Below, one piece after another: positions 16,658-25,031 of a DNA stretch of 64,000 nt (its first letter is position 1; the number at the start of each line of letters is the position of its first letter). The notes beneath the pieces are model-generated. The model saw nothing but the letters and a program-made list of their open reading frames with translations. It was not told the DNA's origin and ran no database searches. A program made the translations under genes and the position numbers. Location: assembly GCA_965208745.1 (NCBI GenBank), contig CBDBPN010000003.1:1516120-1580119 (forward strand). The letters are read 5' to 3'. This stretch comes from VXNE01 sp965208745 (GTDB taxonomy: Bacteria; Pseudomonadota; Gammaproteobacteria; Pseudomonadales; Azotimanducaceae).

Positions 16658-18034
16658 CTATCCGACCAGTTCACTCACGCACTCGCCAAACACCTTGTCG
16701 TGGAGGTCGATGTCCCGAGCGGTGACCTCGGGCGAAATCAATGCGAAGAAGCCGGGTGGAATGAGGATGCCTCGATTCGCGTAGAACGTATGGAAGTACA
16801 TGCCCGTCTCCGCCAGCCCCTGCAGCCCCCGCCTCTCGGCCCGCTGCTCGGCGAAGTTCCTCGGTACGGCCGCGGAGAACCGGAGCACGACCCTGCAGCC
16901 GAGACAGTCAACGCGCCATGGCAGGTCGGCCGCCCTGATCACTTGGTCCATGCCGTCGGCCACCCGCTCCGCCCCGGATATCATCCGGTCGTACGCAGAC
17001 TCCGTCATGACGTGCTCCAGGGTCGCCCTGAGTGCGGCGACCGCCAGCGCATTGCCGGACAGCGTGGTTCCAATGCCTTGCACGAAGTTCTTTTCGAACA
17101 GGGGCAGGGCCTGGTCCGCAACCTCCTGGCTGAGGCCCATGACCGAAGCGGGGATCCCGCTGGCGATCCCCTTCCCCAGGACGAAGATGTCCGGCTCGAG
17201 GTTCCAGAGGCGAGTAAACCCGGCCGTGCCGGCAACGATGTTGTGGGTCTCGTCGATGATGAGCAGGGTACCGAAACGGCGCGTCAGCTCCCGCAAGCCC
17301 TCGTGGAAGCCTGGATCCGGGGGATAGACGGACATCTGCGCCAGCACCGGCTCCGTGATCACACAGGCTACGTCCCGAGGCGACAATGCCTTCTCCAATG
17401 CTTCGAGGTCATTGAACTCGACTACGCGCGTCCTCAGCTCGGGGTCAGGCAGCGCGCCTATGCCATACGAGGAGCCACCGTAGGGATCGGTGATCATCTT
17501 GCCGTCCACGACGGTGACCAGCGTTTCGTCCACGGTACCGTGGTAGGAACCGTTGAAGCAGAGGACGAGTTTCCGTCCCGTGATCTCGCGGGCTATCTTG
17601 ATCGCGGTCCTGTTCGAATCGCTGGCCGTCATGTGGATCTGCCAGTACGGCAACCCGAAGCGGCGCGCCAGTTCCTCCCCGACCCAGATGGAGTCCTCCC
17701 CGGGAAGCGTGAACATCACGCCGCGCCGCACCCGGTCCGCCACCGCGTCGGCCACGGCTTTCGGCGAGTGTCCGAAGATCGCTCCGTGGTCCGCTCCCAG
17801 CAGGTCCAGGTAGCGGTGACCGTCGGCGTCGGTCACGTAGGCCCCCCTGCCCTCATCTATGAACAGGGGAAGACGGCCCATGAAGTCGTTCATCCAGCTA
17901 TGGGGCACACCGCCGAACAGGGACCCCTTCGCCCTCTCGTACAACGCCACGGATTTCGGGCGCTCAGCCAGGTAGCGCGTCTCTTCGCGCTGTTTCAGCG
18001 TCTCGAGTCTCGAACGATCGATCTTCGTGGTCAT
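16658..18034 (-). CDS. Class III PLP-dependent aminotransferase (GSA-aminomutase-like)
   Basis: The product is 458 residues, normal for the family. Features include GVPHSWMNDFMGRLPLFI, the YLDLLGADHGAIFGHSP strand, the PLP-contacting ASDSNRTAIKIARE and NGSYHGTVDE segments, LLIIDETHNIV with the PLP-binding Asp, and the Schiff-base lysine in FVLGKGIASGIP. The closest general type is glutamate-1-semialdehyde 2,1-aminomutase-like transaminases, which in catabolic clusters act on diverse amines. It lies 24 bases after the TonB receptor gene (18059-20143), so both are probably one operon with the MFS transporter downstream. The substrate is not predictable. Confidence 0.88.
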   Translation of the reverse strand: MTTKIDRSRLETLKQREETRYLAERPKSVALYERAKGSLFGGVPHSWMNDFMGRLPLFIDEGRGAYVTDADGHRYLDLLGADHGAIFGHSPKAVADAVADRVRRGVMFTLPGEDSIWVGEELARRFGLPYWQIHMTASDSNRTAIKIAREITGRKLVLCFNGSYHGTVDETLVTVVDGKMITDPYGGSSYGIGALPDPELRTRVVEFNDLEALEKALSPRDVACVITEPVLAQMSVYPPDPGFHEGLRELTRRFGTLLIIDETHNIVAGTAGFTRLWNLEPDIFVLGKGIASGIPASVMGLSQEVADQALPLFEKNFVQGIGTTLSGNALAVAALRATLEHVMTESAYDRMISGAERVADGMDQVIRAADLPWRVDCLGCRVVLRFSAAVPRNFAEQRAERRGLQGLAETGMYFHTFYANRGILIPPGFFALISPEVTARDIDLHDKVFGECVSELVG

Positions 18035-18058
18035 TGGTATCGACCCACGCCCTGTCTC

Positions 18059-20143
18059 CTAGTACCTGACACTCACCTCGAGGCCGAAGGTCCTCGGGAC
18101 CGGCCGCGTGGCCGCGAAGCTCGAGGCCACTCCCCTGGCCTTCAGCGCGCCGTCCTCATCCGTGAGGTTGGTGCTGAAAAGGTAGACGCCCAGGCGGTCG
18201 TTCTCGATGCCGAGCCGCGCATCGACCATCGTCATCGCATCGCCCGACAGGTTTGCGAGGCTGGTGGTGTCCTCGCGCTCGCCGGCATGTCGAACGGCGA
18301 TCCGCGCCATGCCGTCGAACCCGTCCAAGCCACCCCCGAGCGGCCAGTCGTAGCGCGCGTACGCGTTGGCCATGAACTCGGCGATCTCGGGCAGGGTATC
18401 GCCCTTCATCAGGTCGGTGTTCGGGACGTCCGCTTTCTGTTCGCTGTCCACCAGGCTCATCCCGGCATGCAGGGTCAGGTTGCCCGCGACATAGGTCGTG
18501 GAAAGATCGATTCCAGAGATGTCCGCGCCTTCCGTGTTGACCTGCAGCACCAGTCCTCCCAGTCCGACGACGGGAACAGTCGTCGACAGGTCCTCCCAAT
18601 CGCTGTAGTAGACGGCGGCTTCGACGGTCCAGCTTCCCTCCGCAAGGACCGCCTTCACACCGAGTTCATACGTCAGGATCGAATCGGCATCCAGGACCAG
18701 GTCGTAGGGAACCGGGAGCCCGAGGGTCTCGATGAGAAAGATGGCGTCCGTGAAATTCGGCACCGCGCTACGGGCGCCCTTCGCCACGCTGGCATAGAAC
18801 ATGGCGGAGTCATCGGGCTGGTAGCTGAGGCTGAAACGCGGCAGCACGTAATCGGCGTCGATTTCCGCCTCGATCAAGGTCTGGGTGTCGAAGTTGTGGA
18901 GGTCCTCCTGGGAGAAGCGCAACCCGAGCGCAGCGGCCCAGGCATCCGACAGGCTGTACTCGACTTCGCCGAAAACAGCGCGGACTTCGTTGTTCTGGAG
19001 GGTCACGGTATCGACGATCGGGACGCCGCCCGCAACGAACTTCAGGCCGAAGGGAACCTCGGCGTCTCTCGCATAGACGCCGGCCGTGTAGGTAAAGCGA
19101 CCGGCTGACCCCGAATAACGCAGCTCATGGGTGTCCATCTCTACGCCGATGTTCGCGAAAATGACGAACCCGGCAAAGGCTGGAATCGTGAGAAGGTGAT
19201 CGTATTCCGTCCTTCCATAGGCATACAGGGCTTCGCCCGGCCCCAGACTCGCAGTGGCCGTCAGCGTGTATCGGTCGTACTCCGTTTCACCGAATGCCCC
19301 GCCCGGAGGTATCACGCCGTCGTCGGTCGCCCGGTCTTCCGCATCCCAACCGCGCTGGTCGTTCAGCCAGGCCGAAGCAACGATCTCGATGCTGTCGGTA
19401 GGCGTGTACGCCAGCTTGGCGCGAACGCCGCTGGCGTCACGGCTGTTGGCGTCGTCCTCGTTGTCGTTGTCGAGCCAGCCGCCGCGGTCCTCGTCGAAGC
19501 CGACCACGCGCAACGCCAGTTGGTCTTCGACCAGGGGAATGTTGATCATCCCGCGGGCACCCCTGGTGTCGCCGCCGTCGAAACTCCCGTAGAAGGCGTC
19601 TACCTGCATTGCGAAGGCCGAGGGATCGGGATCGCGTGTCACGATGTGCACCGTTCCCCCCATGGAACCATCGCCGAAGATGGTGCCCTGCGGACCCCTC
19701 AGGACTTCGATGCGCTCGATGTCGAAAGCGCGCACATCCGGGTTGATCGGCAACACCAGCCCGACGAACGGGACATCGTCCACGTAGTAGCCCACCGTCT
19801 GCGAGCCCGAGGTGGTGGAGGTCCCGCGGATCGTGATGCGCTGGGCGCCGCCCGCCGTATCGTCGGAGAGATTCACGCCAGGAGCCAGCTCGAGCACGTC
19901 GTAAATGCTCCTCGCGCTGTTGTCGCGCATGGTCGTCTCGTCCAGGACGGTGAGCGCGATGGGGACATCCATCGCGTTCTCCGAGCGCTTTCTCGCGGTG
20001 ACGATGACCTCCTCGATCACGCGTGTCTCTTCCGCGCTTGCGTCACCTGCTTCGGCCGCTTCACCGGCGGCACTGGAAGCGGCCAATATCGTCGCCACGA
20101 CAACGGCACGGAAGCGGTTGCCTGATCGTGCTTTCTCACTCAT
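18059..20143 (-). CDS. TonB-dependent receptor
   Basis: The product is 694 residues from the ATG at 20143, preceded by GGAGGGGAGCACG; the open frame upstream to 20233 is not signal-like. Signal peptide at 1-30 (FRAVVVATILAASSAAGEA), TonB-box-like VIEEVIVTARKRSENAMDVP, plug with VEVLRGPQGTIFGDGSMGG, and a barrel ending in GLEVSVRY with terminal aromatic residue. No STN domain is present, so it is a transporter without surface-signalling function. It heads an operon with the aminotransferase and MFS genes, which suggests uptake of a nitrogen-containing or aldehyde-bearing compound. Confidence 0.9.
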   Translation of the reverse strand: MSEKARSGNRFRAVVVATILAASSAAGEAAEAGDASAEETRVIEEVIVTARKRSENAMDVPIALTVLDETTMRDNSARSIYDVLELAPGVNLSDDTAGGAQRITIRGTSTTSGSQTVGYYVDDVPFVGLVLPINPDVRAFDIERIEVLRGPQGTIFGDGSMGGTVHIVTRDPDPSAFAMQVDAFYGSFDGGDTRGARGMINIPLVEDQLALRVVGFDEDRGGWLDNDNEDDANSRDASGVRAKLAYTPTDSIEIVASAWLNDQRGWDAEDRATDDGVIPPGGAFGETEYDRYTLTATASLGPGEALYAYGRTEYDHLLTIPAFAGFVIFANIGVEMDTHELRYSGSAGRFTYTAGVYARDAEVPFGLKFVAGGVPIVDTVTLQNNEVRAVFGEVEYSLSDAWAAALGLRFSQEDLHNFDTQTLIEAEIDADYVLPRFSLSYQPDDSAMFYASVAKGARSAVPNFTDAIFLIETLGLPVPYDLVLDADSILTYELGVKAVLAEGSWTVEAAVYYSDWEDLSTTVPVVGLGGLVLQVNTEGADISGIDLSTTYVAGNLTLHAGMSLVDSEQKADVPNTDLMKGDTLPEIAEFMANAYARYDWPLGGGLDGFDGMARIAVRHAGEREDTTSLANLSGDAMTMVDARLGIENDRLGVYLFSTNLTDEDGALKARGVASSFAATRPVPRTFGLEVSVRY

Positions 20144-20341
20144 CGTGCTCCCCTCCTTCGTTGCGCGTCCCCCTCCTCGCCTTGCCGAAGACCGGGGCCG
20201 ACCCGGCGCCGCCCAGGGGGGTGGGCAATCCATCGAGCAGACTACATTGCTGGTGGCGACTGCATCAAGGCAGGGCGCCTGGGCCCGGGCCCGCCTGGAC
20301 TCGGCCGTGGACCGGGGTGAAGCCCCCGGCGCGGAAGCGTG

Positions 20342-21215
20342 CTACAAGGGGCGGAAGTGCAGACGGACCGGCCGAGCCGGCCGCACGATCGGCAGGTAGT
20401 TCAGCGTCGGCCGGCCCGGCGCCGCGAGACGCATTTCCCGCGCAAGCAGCAGCCGGTGCAGGACCCTCCATCGCCGCGAAGTGCATGCCGAGACACATGT
20501 GGCTGCCCCGGCCGAAGGGGAGGAACGCGAACGGTTCCGGAGGCGGCCTATCCAAGAACCGCAACGGATCGAACCGTTCGGGGTCCGGGAAGAACTCGGG
20601 ATCGAAATGCGTCGCCTGGGGGAACAGCAGGATCGGCGCGTTCGCCGGGATGCGGTGACCCTCGAAGCGAAACTCCCGTACCGGCCGGCGCGGGACCATC
20701 TGCAAGGGGCTGTACTGCCGTAGCGTCTCCCGGAAGTACGCGTCCATGAGCGGCAACCGCTCGAGGAACTCGTAGTCCAGCGTCTCGCCACAGTCTTCTT
20801 CCACCGTCCGGCACTCTTCGCGCAGGCGCCGCTGCCAGACAGGAACCTCGGCCAGCCTGATGCACATCGTGGTGAGCGCGGACGTCGTGGTGTCGTGCGC
20901 CGCGAAAGGCAGTCCCAGCATGTGGTCGACCACGTCCCCGTCGGGCAGATGCCGCGCTGACTCGTCCGTCTGCGCGGCGAGGCGCGTGAAGAGAGCCGCC
21001 CCGGTCCCGCGCCGTCGGCCGGCGAGTTCAGCACGGAGCGTACGCCGCAGCCGGTCCCGCGCACGCAGGCCCTCGCCAACGCCGCACGCCCGGCGGCGCC
21101 AGCACGTTGTCAAGTACCGCGGCGAGGTCGCGGTACAGCGCCTCGTCGGCCTCGCCCGCCTCGAAGCCGCCGAATACGCGGAGCGCTACCGTGAGGATCT
21201 CGAAACCGAGGTGCC
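20342..21215 (-). pseudogene. Cytochrome P450 relic, N-terminally truncated and frameshifted
   Basis: The core frame carries the I-helix AAHDTTTSAL, the K-helix ETLRQ (E-x-x-R), the PERFDPLRFL meander and the haem loop PFGRGSHMCLGMHFA with its Cys ligand. Just after the haem loop, near 20470, the frame breaks; the C-terminus continues in another frame as LLLAREMRLAAP and ends PVRLHFRPL at 20342. Near 21050-21110 a second shift separates upstream P450-like residues (VLDNVLAPP). The first half of the enzyme is missing, replaced by unrelated plus-strand sequence. An intact P450 lies at 42086-43297. Confidence 0.8.
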
Positions 21216-21474
21216 CCGAGCGGCCGTAGCGGAGATGCAGGGCACGATCCAGGACGACTTCCTGTCGCTGTCGACGGCCTATCTCGCAAGGCACCGCGAC
21301 CTGCTCCGGCCCAAGGCGCCCGTGTCCTTCGTCTCGGAGTTCCTTGCGCGGTGGGTCAGCTCGACTATCCACGACTTCGCGATGCACGCCCCGGCGGCGC
21401 TGGCCGGAGACCATCTCGCCGACGAGCTGATCGACCCGGTGGCGCGATATCTGCTGTCAACGGATGCGGAGTGA
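21215..21474 (+). pseudogene. Possible C-terminal remnant of a TetR-like regulator
   Basis: The plus frame ending at 21474 reads a plausible helical tail: TIQDDFLSLSTAYLARHRD, then PVSFVSEFLARWVSSTIHDF and a closing LIDPVARYLLSTDAE. Its composition fits the C-terminal domain of a TetR-family regulator, but no DNA-binding half is present because the upstream DNA is P450 sequence on the other strand. It may be the partner regulator of the broken P450, also truncated. Assignment is tentative. Confidence 0.25.
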
Positions 21475-21523
21475 AGCACTCGCTGTCGTAGAATGTACAC
21501 TTCGATGAACATCATGGATGCGC

Positions 21524-21805
21524 ATGACGGATCAATACTCCATCGCCGACGCGCGGCGTCAGCTGCCCACCCTGGTGCGCGACGCGGAAGCCGGCAGGGC
21601 CGTTGAACTGACGCGCCGAGGCGCTCCCGTCGCGATGCTCATCGGCCGGCGAGCGTACGAGCGCCTGGTTGCAGGACGGCCCGGTTTCGCAAAGTCCTTG
21701 GCGAGTTTCGCGAGTGAGGTGAGCCTGGAGGAACTGGCGCTCGATCCCGACGCGCTCTTCGGCGGGATTCGGCCCGAGACCCCCGGACGCGACCCCGCCC
21801 TGTGA
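21524..21805 (+). CDS. Phd/YefM-type antitoxin
   Basis: The product is 93 residues. It starts MTDQYSIADARRQLPTLV, the classic Phd/YefM opening in which the N-terminal half binds the operator, followed by AVELTRRGAPVAMLIGRRAY, the second strand pair of the fold. The C-terminal half (FASEVSLEELALDP) should wrap the toxin. An ATG two codons earlier is equally possible. Its stop overlaps the GTG start of the PIN toxin by four bases. A TAGAAT box with TGTACA follows at 21489-21498 and may be its promoter and operator. Confidence 0.85.
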   Translation: MTDQYSIADARRQLPTLVRDAEAGRAVELTRRGAPVAMLIGRRAYERLVAGRPGFAKSLASFASEVSLEELALDPDALFGGIRPETPGRDPAL

Positions 21806-22440
21806 GCCTCCGTTACCTGCTCGACACGAACGTGGTCTCCGAACCGCTTCGGCCCGAGCCCAACGCTCGGGTCATGCGTCGTTTGCGAGTACACGAGGCG
21901 GAGGCCGCAATCCCCGCGCCTGTCTGGCACGAACTGCGCTTCGGTGCTGCCCGCCTAGCGCCTTCGAACCGCCGCACGGCCATCGAGCGTTACCTGGAGG
22001 AGGTCGTCCTGCCCAACTTCCCGGTCATCGAGTACGACCAACATGCAGCGGAGTGGCATGCCTCGGAACGAGCGCGACTCGTCGCCCTGGGGCGTACCCC
22101 GCCGTTCGTCGACGGCCAGATCGCCGCGATCTCGAGAGTCCAGGGCTTGACGCTCGTCACCGCGAACGCCAACGACTTCTCGGACTTCGAGGGACTGCGC
22201 ATCCACAACTGGAGGTGGCGGCCCCAGCGTCGACTCCGGTTGACTCGGGCACGCGGCATGCTCGAAACCGAACGCCGCGGTGACCTGCTACGATCCACCC
22301 GATCGAACAGGGGAGCGATGGATGTCGGCACTCGACAACGCGCGGCGCTTTTGCGGCCTGCGACGGGGCGGAGGGCTGGGCCGCCTGCGAGGCGCTGGTG
22401 GAACCCGGCGCGACCTTCGCCTGCCAGGCGGCGGCGCTGA
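21802..22440 (+). CDS. PIN-domain toxin (VapC/FitB-like) with abnormal C-terminal extension
   Basis: The frame is 212 residues but the PIN domain is only the first ~140. Acidic active-site residues are visible in LLDTNVVSE, PVWHELRFG and PFVDGQIAAIS, with TANANDFSDF near the end of the fold. The family normally stops shortly after a motif like LRIHNW; here the frame runs on for about 70 Arg-rich residues into the start of the next gene. The original stop was probably lost, or the sequence has a small error. GTG start overlapping the antitoxin stop. It probably acts as an RNase inhibited by the Phd-like antitoxin. Confidence 0.82.
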   Translation: MSLRYLLDTNVVSEPLRPEPNARVMRRLRVHEAEAAIPAPVWHELRFGAARLAPSNRRTAIERYLEEVVLPNFPVIEYDQHAAEWHASERARLVALGRTPPFVDGQIAAISRVQGLTLVTANANDFSDFEGLRIHNWRWRPQRRLRLTRARGMLETERRGDLLRSTRSNRGAMDVGTRQRAALLRPATGRRAGPPARRWWNPARPSPARRRR

Positions 22441-22739
22441 AGGACATCACCACCGTGGCGGACTACTGCGAATGGATGAAGGGGATCGGTTCAGTGACGG
22501 CCCCCGACGCCAGCTACGTGCTGCACGGCGCGAGCTTCGATGAAGAATCGAGAGTGGCGCTGTTCTTCGCGACCATCCACCTCACGCATACCGGGCCAGG
22601 CGGCCCTGTGCCGCCCACCGGACGGGACGCCAGCTCCGACTACGTCTACGCGCTCACGATGAGCGCCAACGACAAGGTCGAACGGCTGGAGAAGGTCTGG
22701 AACGACGGCTGGGCCATGGCGGAACTCGGCTGGGCCTGA
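22322..22739 (+). pseudogene. NTF2/SnoaL-like protein with a frameshift near its start
   Basis: An ATG at 22322, preceded by GGGAGCGATG, reads MSALDNARRF. A +1 shift at the TTTT near 22350 is needed to continue as AACDGAEGWAACEALVEPGA, then ALKDITTVADYCEWMKGI and SYVLHGASFDEESR to a stop at 22739. The whole is about 138 residues and looks like a SnoaL-like/NTF2-fold protein of the polyketide-cyclase superfamily. The single shift could be a real mutation, a sequencing error in a T run, or programmed slippage; the first two are more likely. The neighbouring toxin frame runs through its start. Confidence 0.6.
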
Positions 22740-22815
22740 CGGCGCGAGCGCGAGGCTTTGCTTCGCGTTGGGAGTTCGCCATGCGAAACTCCCACGTCGC
22801 AAGCGCGCCCGAAGG

Positions 22816-23850
22816 TCAGCGGCCGTGGTGCCGGTCGATTTCTTCGTCCGACAGCCGCAGGAAGCGGGCCGCGTTGCCGTAGAAGATGTCCCGCTTCTGC
22901 GGCTCGCTCAGGAAGCCGGCGCTCGCGACGGCCTCGATGCCGAGTTCGAGCGTCTCGGGCCATACCATCTGGTCAGAGCCGAACATCACCCAGTTGCCGA
23001 ACCCCGCCTCGACGATGCGCCGCAGATAGCGATGAAACTCGGCACGCGGGAGCATCCAGTTGATGACCCCGACGTCGAGGTAGACCTGCGGATGGGTGAA
23101 GAGCAGCGCGAGGGTGTCGTCGAGCATGGGCCAGCCCGCGTGCATCGCGTAGACCCTCAGGCGCGGATGGCGCACCAGCGGGTCCTCCAGGCTGAGCGCG
23201 CTGTGCAGGCGGCCACGGTAGTTCCGGAACGGGCCGAAGAGATGCGGCGCGCCGGGCGGCCCGGTGCCGATGTGGATGCCGACCGGAACATCGAGTTCCT
23301 CGGCGAGCGCCAGGTAGGGGGCGAAGCGCGCATCGTCCGCGCGGATCCCTTCGTACTGGATGGCCACTTCTCCGAAAACGGCGATCCCGCCCTCGGCGTG
23401 CAGGCTGCGAAGCACCTCCAGTGGCGTCGGATTGCCCATCTGAAAGCTGATTGCCGGAATGACCCGCCGCGGCGATGCACGGCGCCACCGCTCCACCAGG
23501 TCCAGTTCCCCGCTCGTCACGGCAAACACGTCGTGTTTCCGGAGCAGGGCGAGCGACCGCTCCATCACGGCATCGCTCGTCATCGGTGAGACGACCGCCT
23601 CCTCGCAACCCGACCCCCCGCCGAGGGCGGCAAACAGCGCCGCGTAACCGCGTTTCGAAGCATCCCAGGCGGGGAACACCCTGAACGGCGCGCAGACCGG
23701 GTGTGGAGGCGTGCCAAGGAAGTAGGCGTCGATCGACAGCGCGTGGAAGTGCATGTCGATGATCGGCGGCCGTGGCTTTTGCGTTTCTTCAGCGGCCACC
23801 TGTACCGGAACCAGGGCGACCGCCAGCACCGCAACTCGGAGGAGACTCAA
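22816..23850 (-). CDS. Exported amidohydrolase (ACMSD-like TIM barrel)
   Basis: The product is 344 residues with a signal peptide (LLRVAVLAVALVPVQVAAEE). Metal ligands are visible: IIDMHFHALS gives the HxH pair, VGIHIGTGPPG a later His, AMHAGWP another, and FGSDQMVWPE the conserved Asp. This fits the amidohydrolase-2 family, which includes 2-amino-3-carboxymuconate-6-semialdehyde decarboxylase and related enzymes. It overlaps the upstream alpha/beta hydrolase by four bases, so the two are co-translated. The export signal is unusual for decarboxylases and suggests a periplasmic hydrolase. Confidence 0.85.
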   Translation of the reverse strand: MSLLRVAVLAVALVPVQVAAEETQKPRPPIIDMHFHALSIDAYFLGTPPHPVCAPFRVFPAWDASKRGYAALFAALGGGSGCEEAVVSPMTSDAVMERSLALLRKHDVFAVTSGELDLVERWRRASPRRVIPAISFQMGNPTPLEVLRSLHAEGGIAVFGEVAIQYEGIRADDARFAPYLALAEELDVPVGIHIGTGPPGAPHLFGPFRNYRGRLHSALSLEDPLVRHPRLRVYAMHAGWPMLDDTLALLFTHPQVYLDVGVINWMLPRAEFHRYLRRIVEAGFGNWVMFGSDQMVWPETLELGIEAVASAGFLSEPQKRDIFYGNAARFLRLSDEEIDRHHGR

Positions 23851-24635
23851 GACTCACTCTCGCCAGCGCTTCTCGCCTCCCCGGCGAGTTCCAGCAGCGT
23901 CGCCGCCATCGTCTCCTCCCCTGTCCGAAACTCCGACCCGAGGGACGGCAGACCCGCAACGTTGCGGGTCTCGATCTCGCGCGGATCGAAGCCCCAGCGC
24001 GTGTTCACGTCGTACGAGAACTGGTCCCAGCCCTGCCCCTGCGTGCCCCGCACCACCAGTCGCCGCTGGTCCGCGCCCAATGCCTCGAAGACCCAGGGCC
24101 GCTCCGCCTTGACCTTCCCGCCGTCGGGGAGCCGGCCCATATGGCGCGCCGGCGGGGAGATCAGCGGCGCCCGGTACATCAGGTCCGCCGCGACGAAGTT
24201 CCACGCCTGGTGCCACGCCCGGGCGTCCGTCTTCGGCAGCTTGTCGCCGTCGTGCCGGAAGTCGAACTCCCGGCAGACGGGTTCGGACAGGTAGGGCACG
24301 TTGGGTCCCATCGCGACGCAGCGGTCGGCACCGAAGTGCCGGGCGACCGCCATCGCGTGGGCCGTGCCGAGGGACGTGCCCTCCACCATGAATTGCGCCA
24401 CGTCCTCCGCCTCCAGGATCGCCTCGAGGTCGCGCGGGAAATCGGCGATTCTCCGGCCGGGGAGCGGGTCGCTGTAGCCGTGGCCGGGCATGGAAGGCGC
24501 GATGCCCTTCAGGTTGAGTTCCTCGCACGGCGCCGCGTTCATCCCGCACTGCCAGCCTGCGGTCGTGCCCGCGCCGTGGATCTGCACGATGACCGGGGCG
24601 TCCGGCCGACTGCTGCCGTACACGAGGTACTCCAC
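23847..24635 (-). CDS. Alpha/beta hydrolase
   Basis: The product is 262 residues from a GTG at 24635; about 20 in-frame codons upstream (GGEGRHVRTADGRIV) look protein-like, so the true start may be earlier. The oxyanion loop IHGAGTTAGWQ and nucleophile VEGTSLGTAHAMA (G-x-S-x-G with Thr) are clear; the acid and His are probably in the second half but not certain. The gene ends four bases inside the start of the exported amidohydrolase. Together they look like a two-step hydrolytic unit. The DNA just upstream (24718-24815) is a shard of the serine hydrolase gene at 7925-9082. Confidence 0.78.
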   Translation of the reverse strand: MEYLVYGSSRPDAPVIVQIHGAGTTAGWQCGMNAAPCEELNLKGIAPSMPGHGYSDPLPGRRIADFPRDLEAILEAEDVAQFMVEGTSLGTAHAMAVARHFGADRCVAMGPNVPYLSEPVCREFDFRHDGDKLPKTDARAWHQAWNFVAADLMYRAPLISPPARHMGRLPDGGKVKAERPWVFEALGADQRRLVVRGTQGQGWDQFSYDVNTRWGFDPREIETRNVAGLPSLGSEFRTGEETMAATLLELAGEARSAGESES

Positions 24636-24717
24636 GATCCTTCCGTCGGCGGTCCTGACGTGGCGCCCCTCGCCTCCGAGACGCGCCGCATCACGGCCCT
24701 GCTCGGCCGCGTCGAAG

Positions 24718-24815
24718 GGGCGCGATGGCCGTCATCACCTTGGTCGTCGAGTAGACGTTGGCGATCGTGTCCCGCTCCCAGAGCCGGGTCCTCGCCTCGT
24801 CGGCGTGTCCCCCCT
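24718..24815 (-). repeat. Shard of the serine hydrolase gene (copy of about 8847-8945)
   Basis: About 95 bases match the segment of the serine hydrolase gene around its STTK active site; the shard still reads NVYSTTKVMTAIA on the minus strand against NVYSTTKAMTAIA in the intact gene. Both sides are unrelated. It marks a past duplication or recombination joining this place to the 8-9 kb region. It is not expressed as a useful protein. Confidence 0.85.
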
Positions 24816-25031
24816 AGAGTGCTTCAGCCGCATCCTCGTCTCCCATCCTTGCATCCGCCCCGGCAAGGCGGCTTTTCGTAGCGTGAAACGACCCGGTCAG
24901 CGGAGCGGACACAGCGGTGCGGAGTGCGGTGCGGAGTGTTGTTCAATCACGTCGGAAGTGCTAAGTTCCATCAACCGATTCGCTGGCGCTCGGGAATCAG
25001 CAGCACTTGGGAATCCATGGAGGAATACACG

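Noticed and set aside
16655..19108. 817-codon plus-strand frame opposite the aminotransferase and receptor
   Set aside because: Antisense shadow of two genes with clear active-site and plug motifs; its product crosses the boundary between them.
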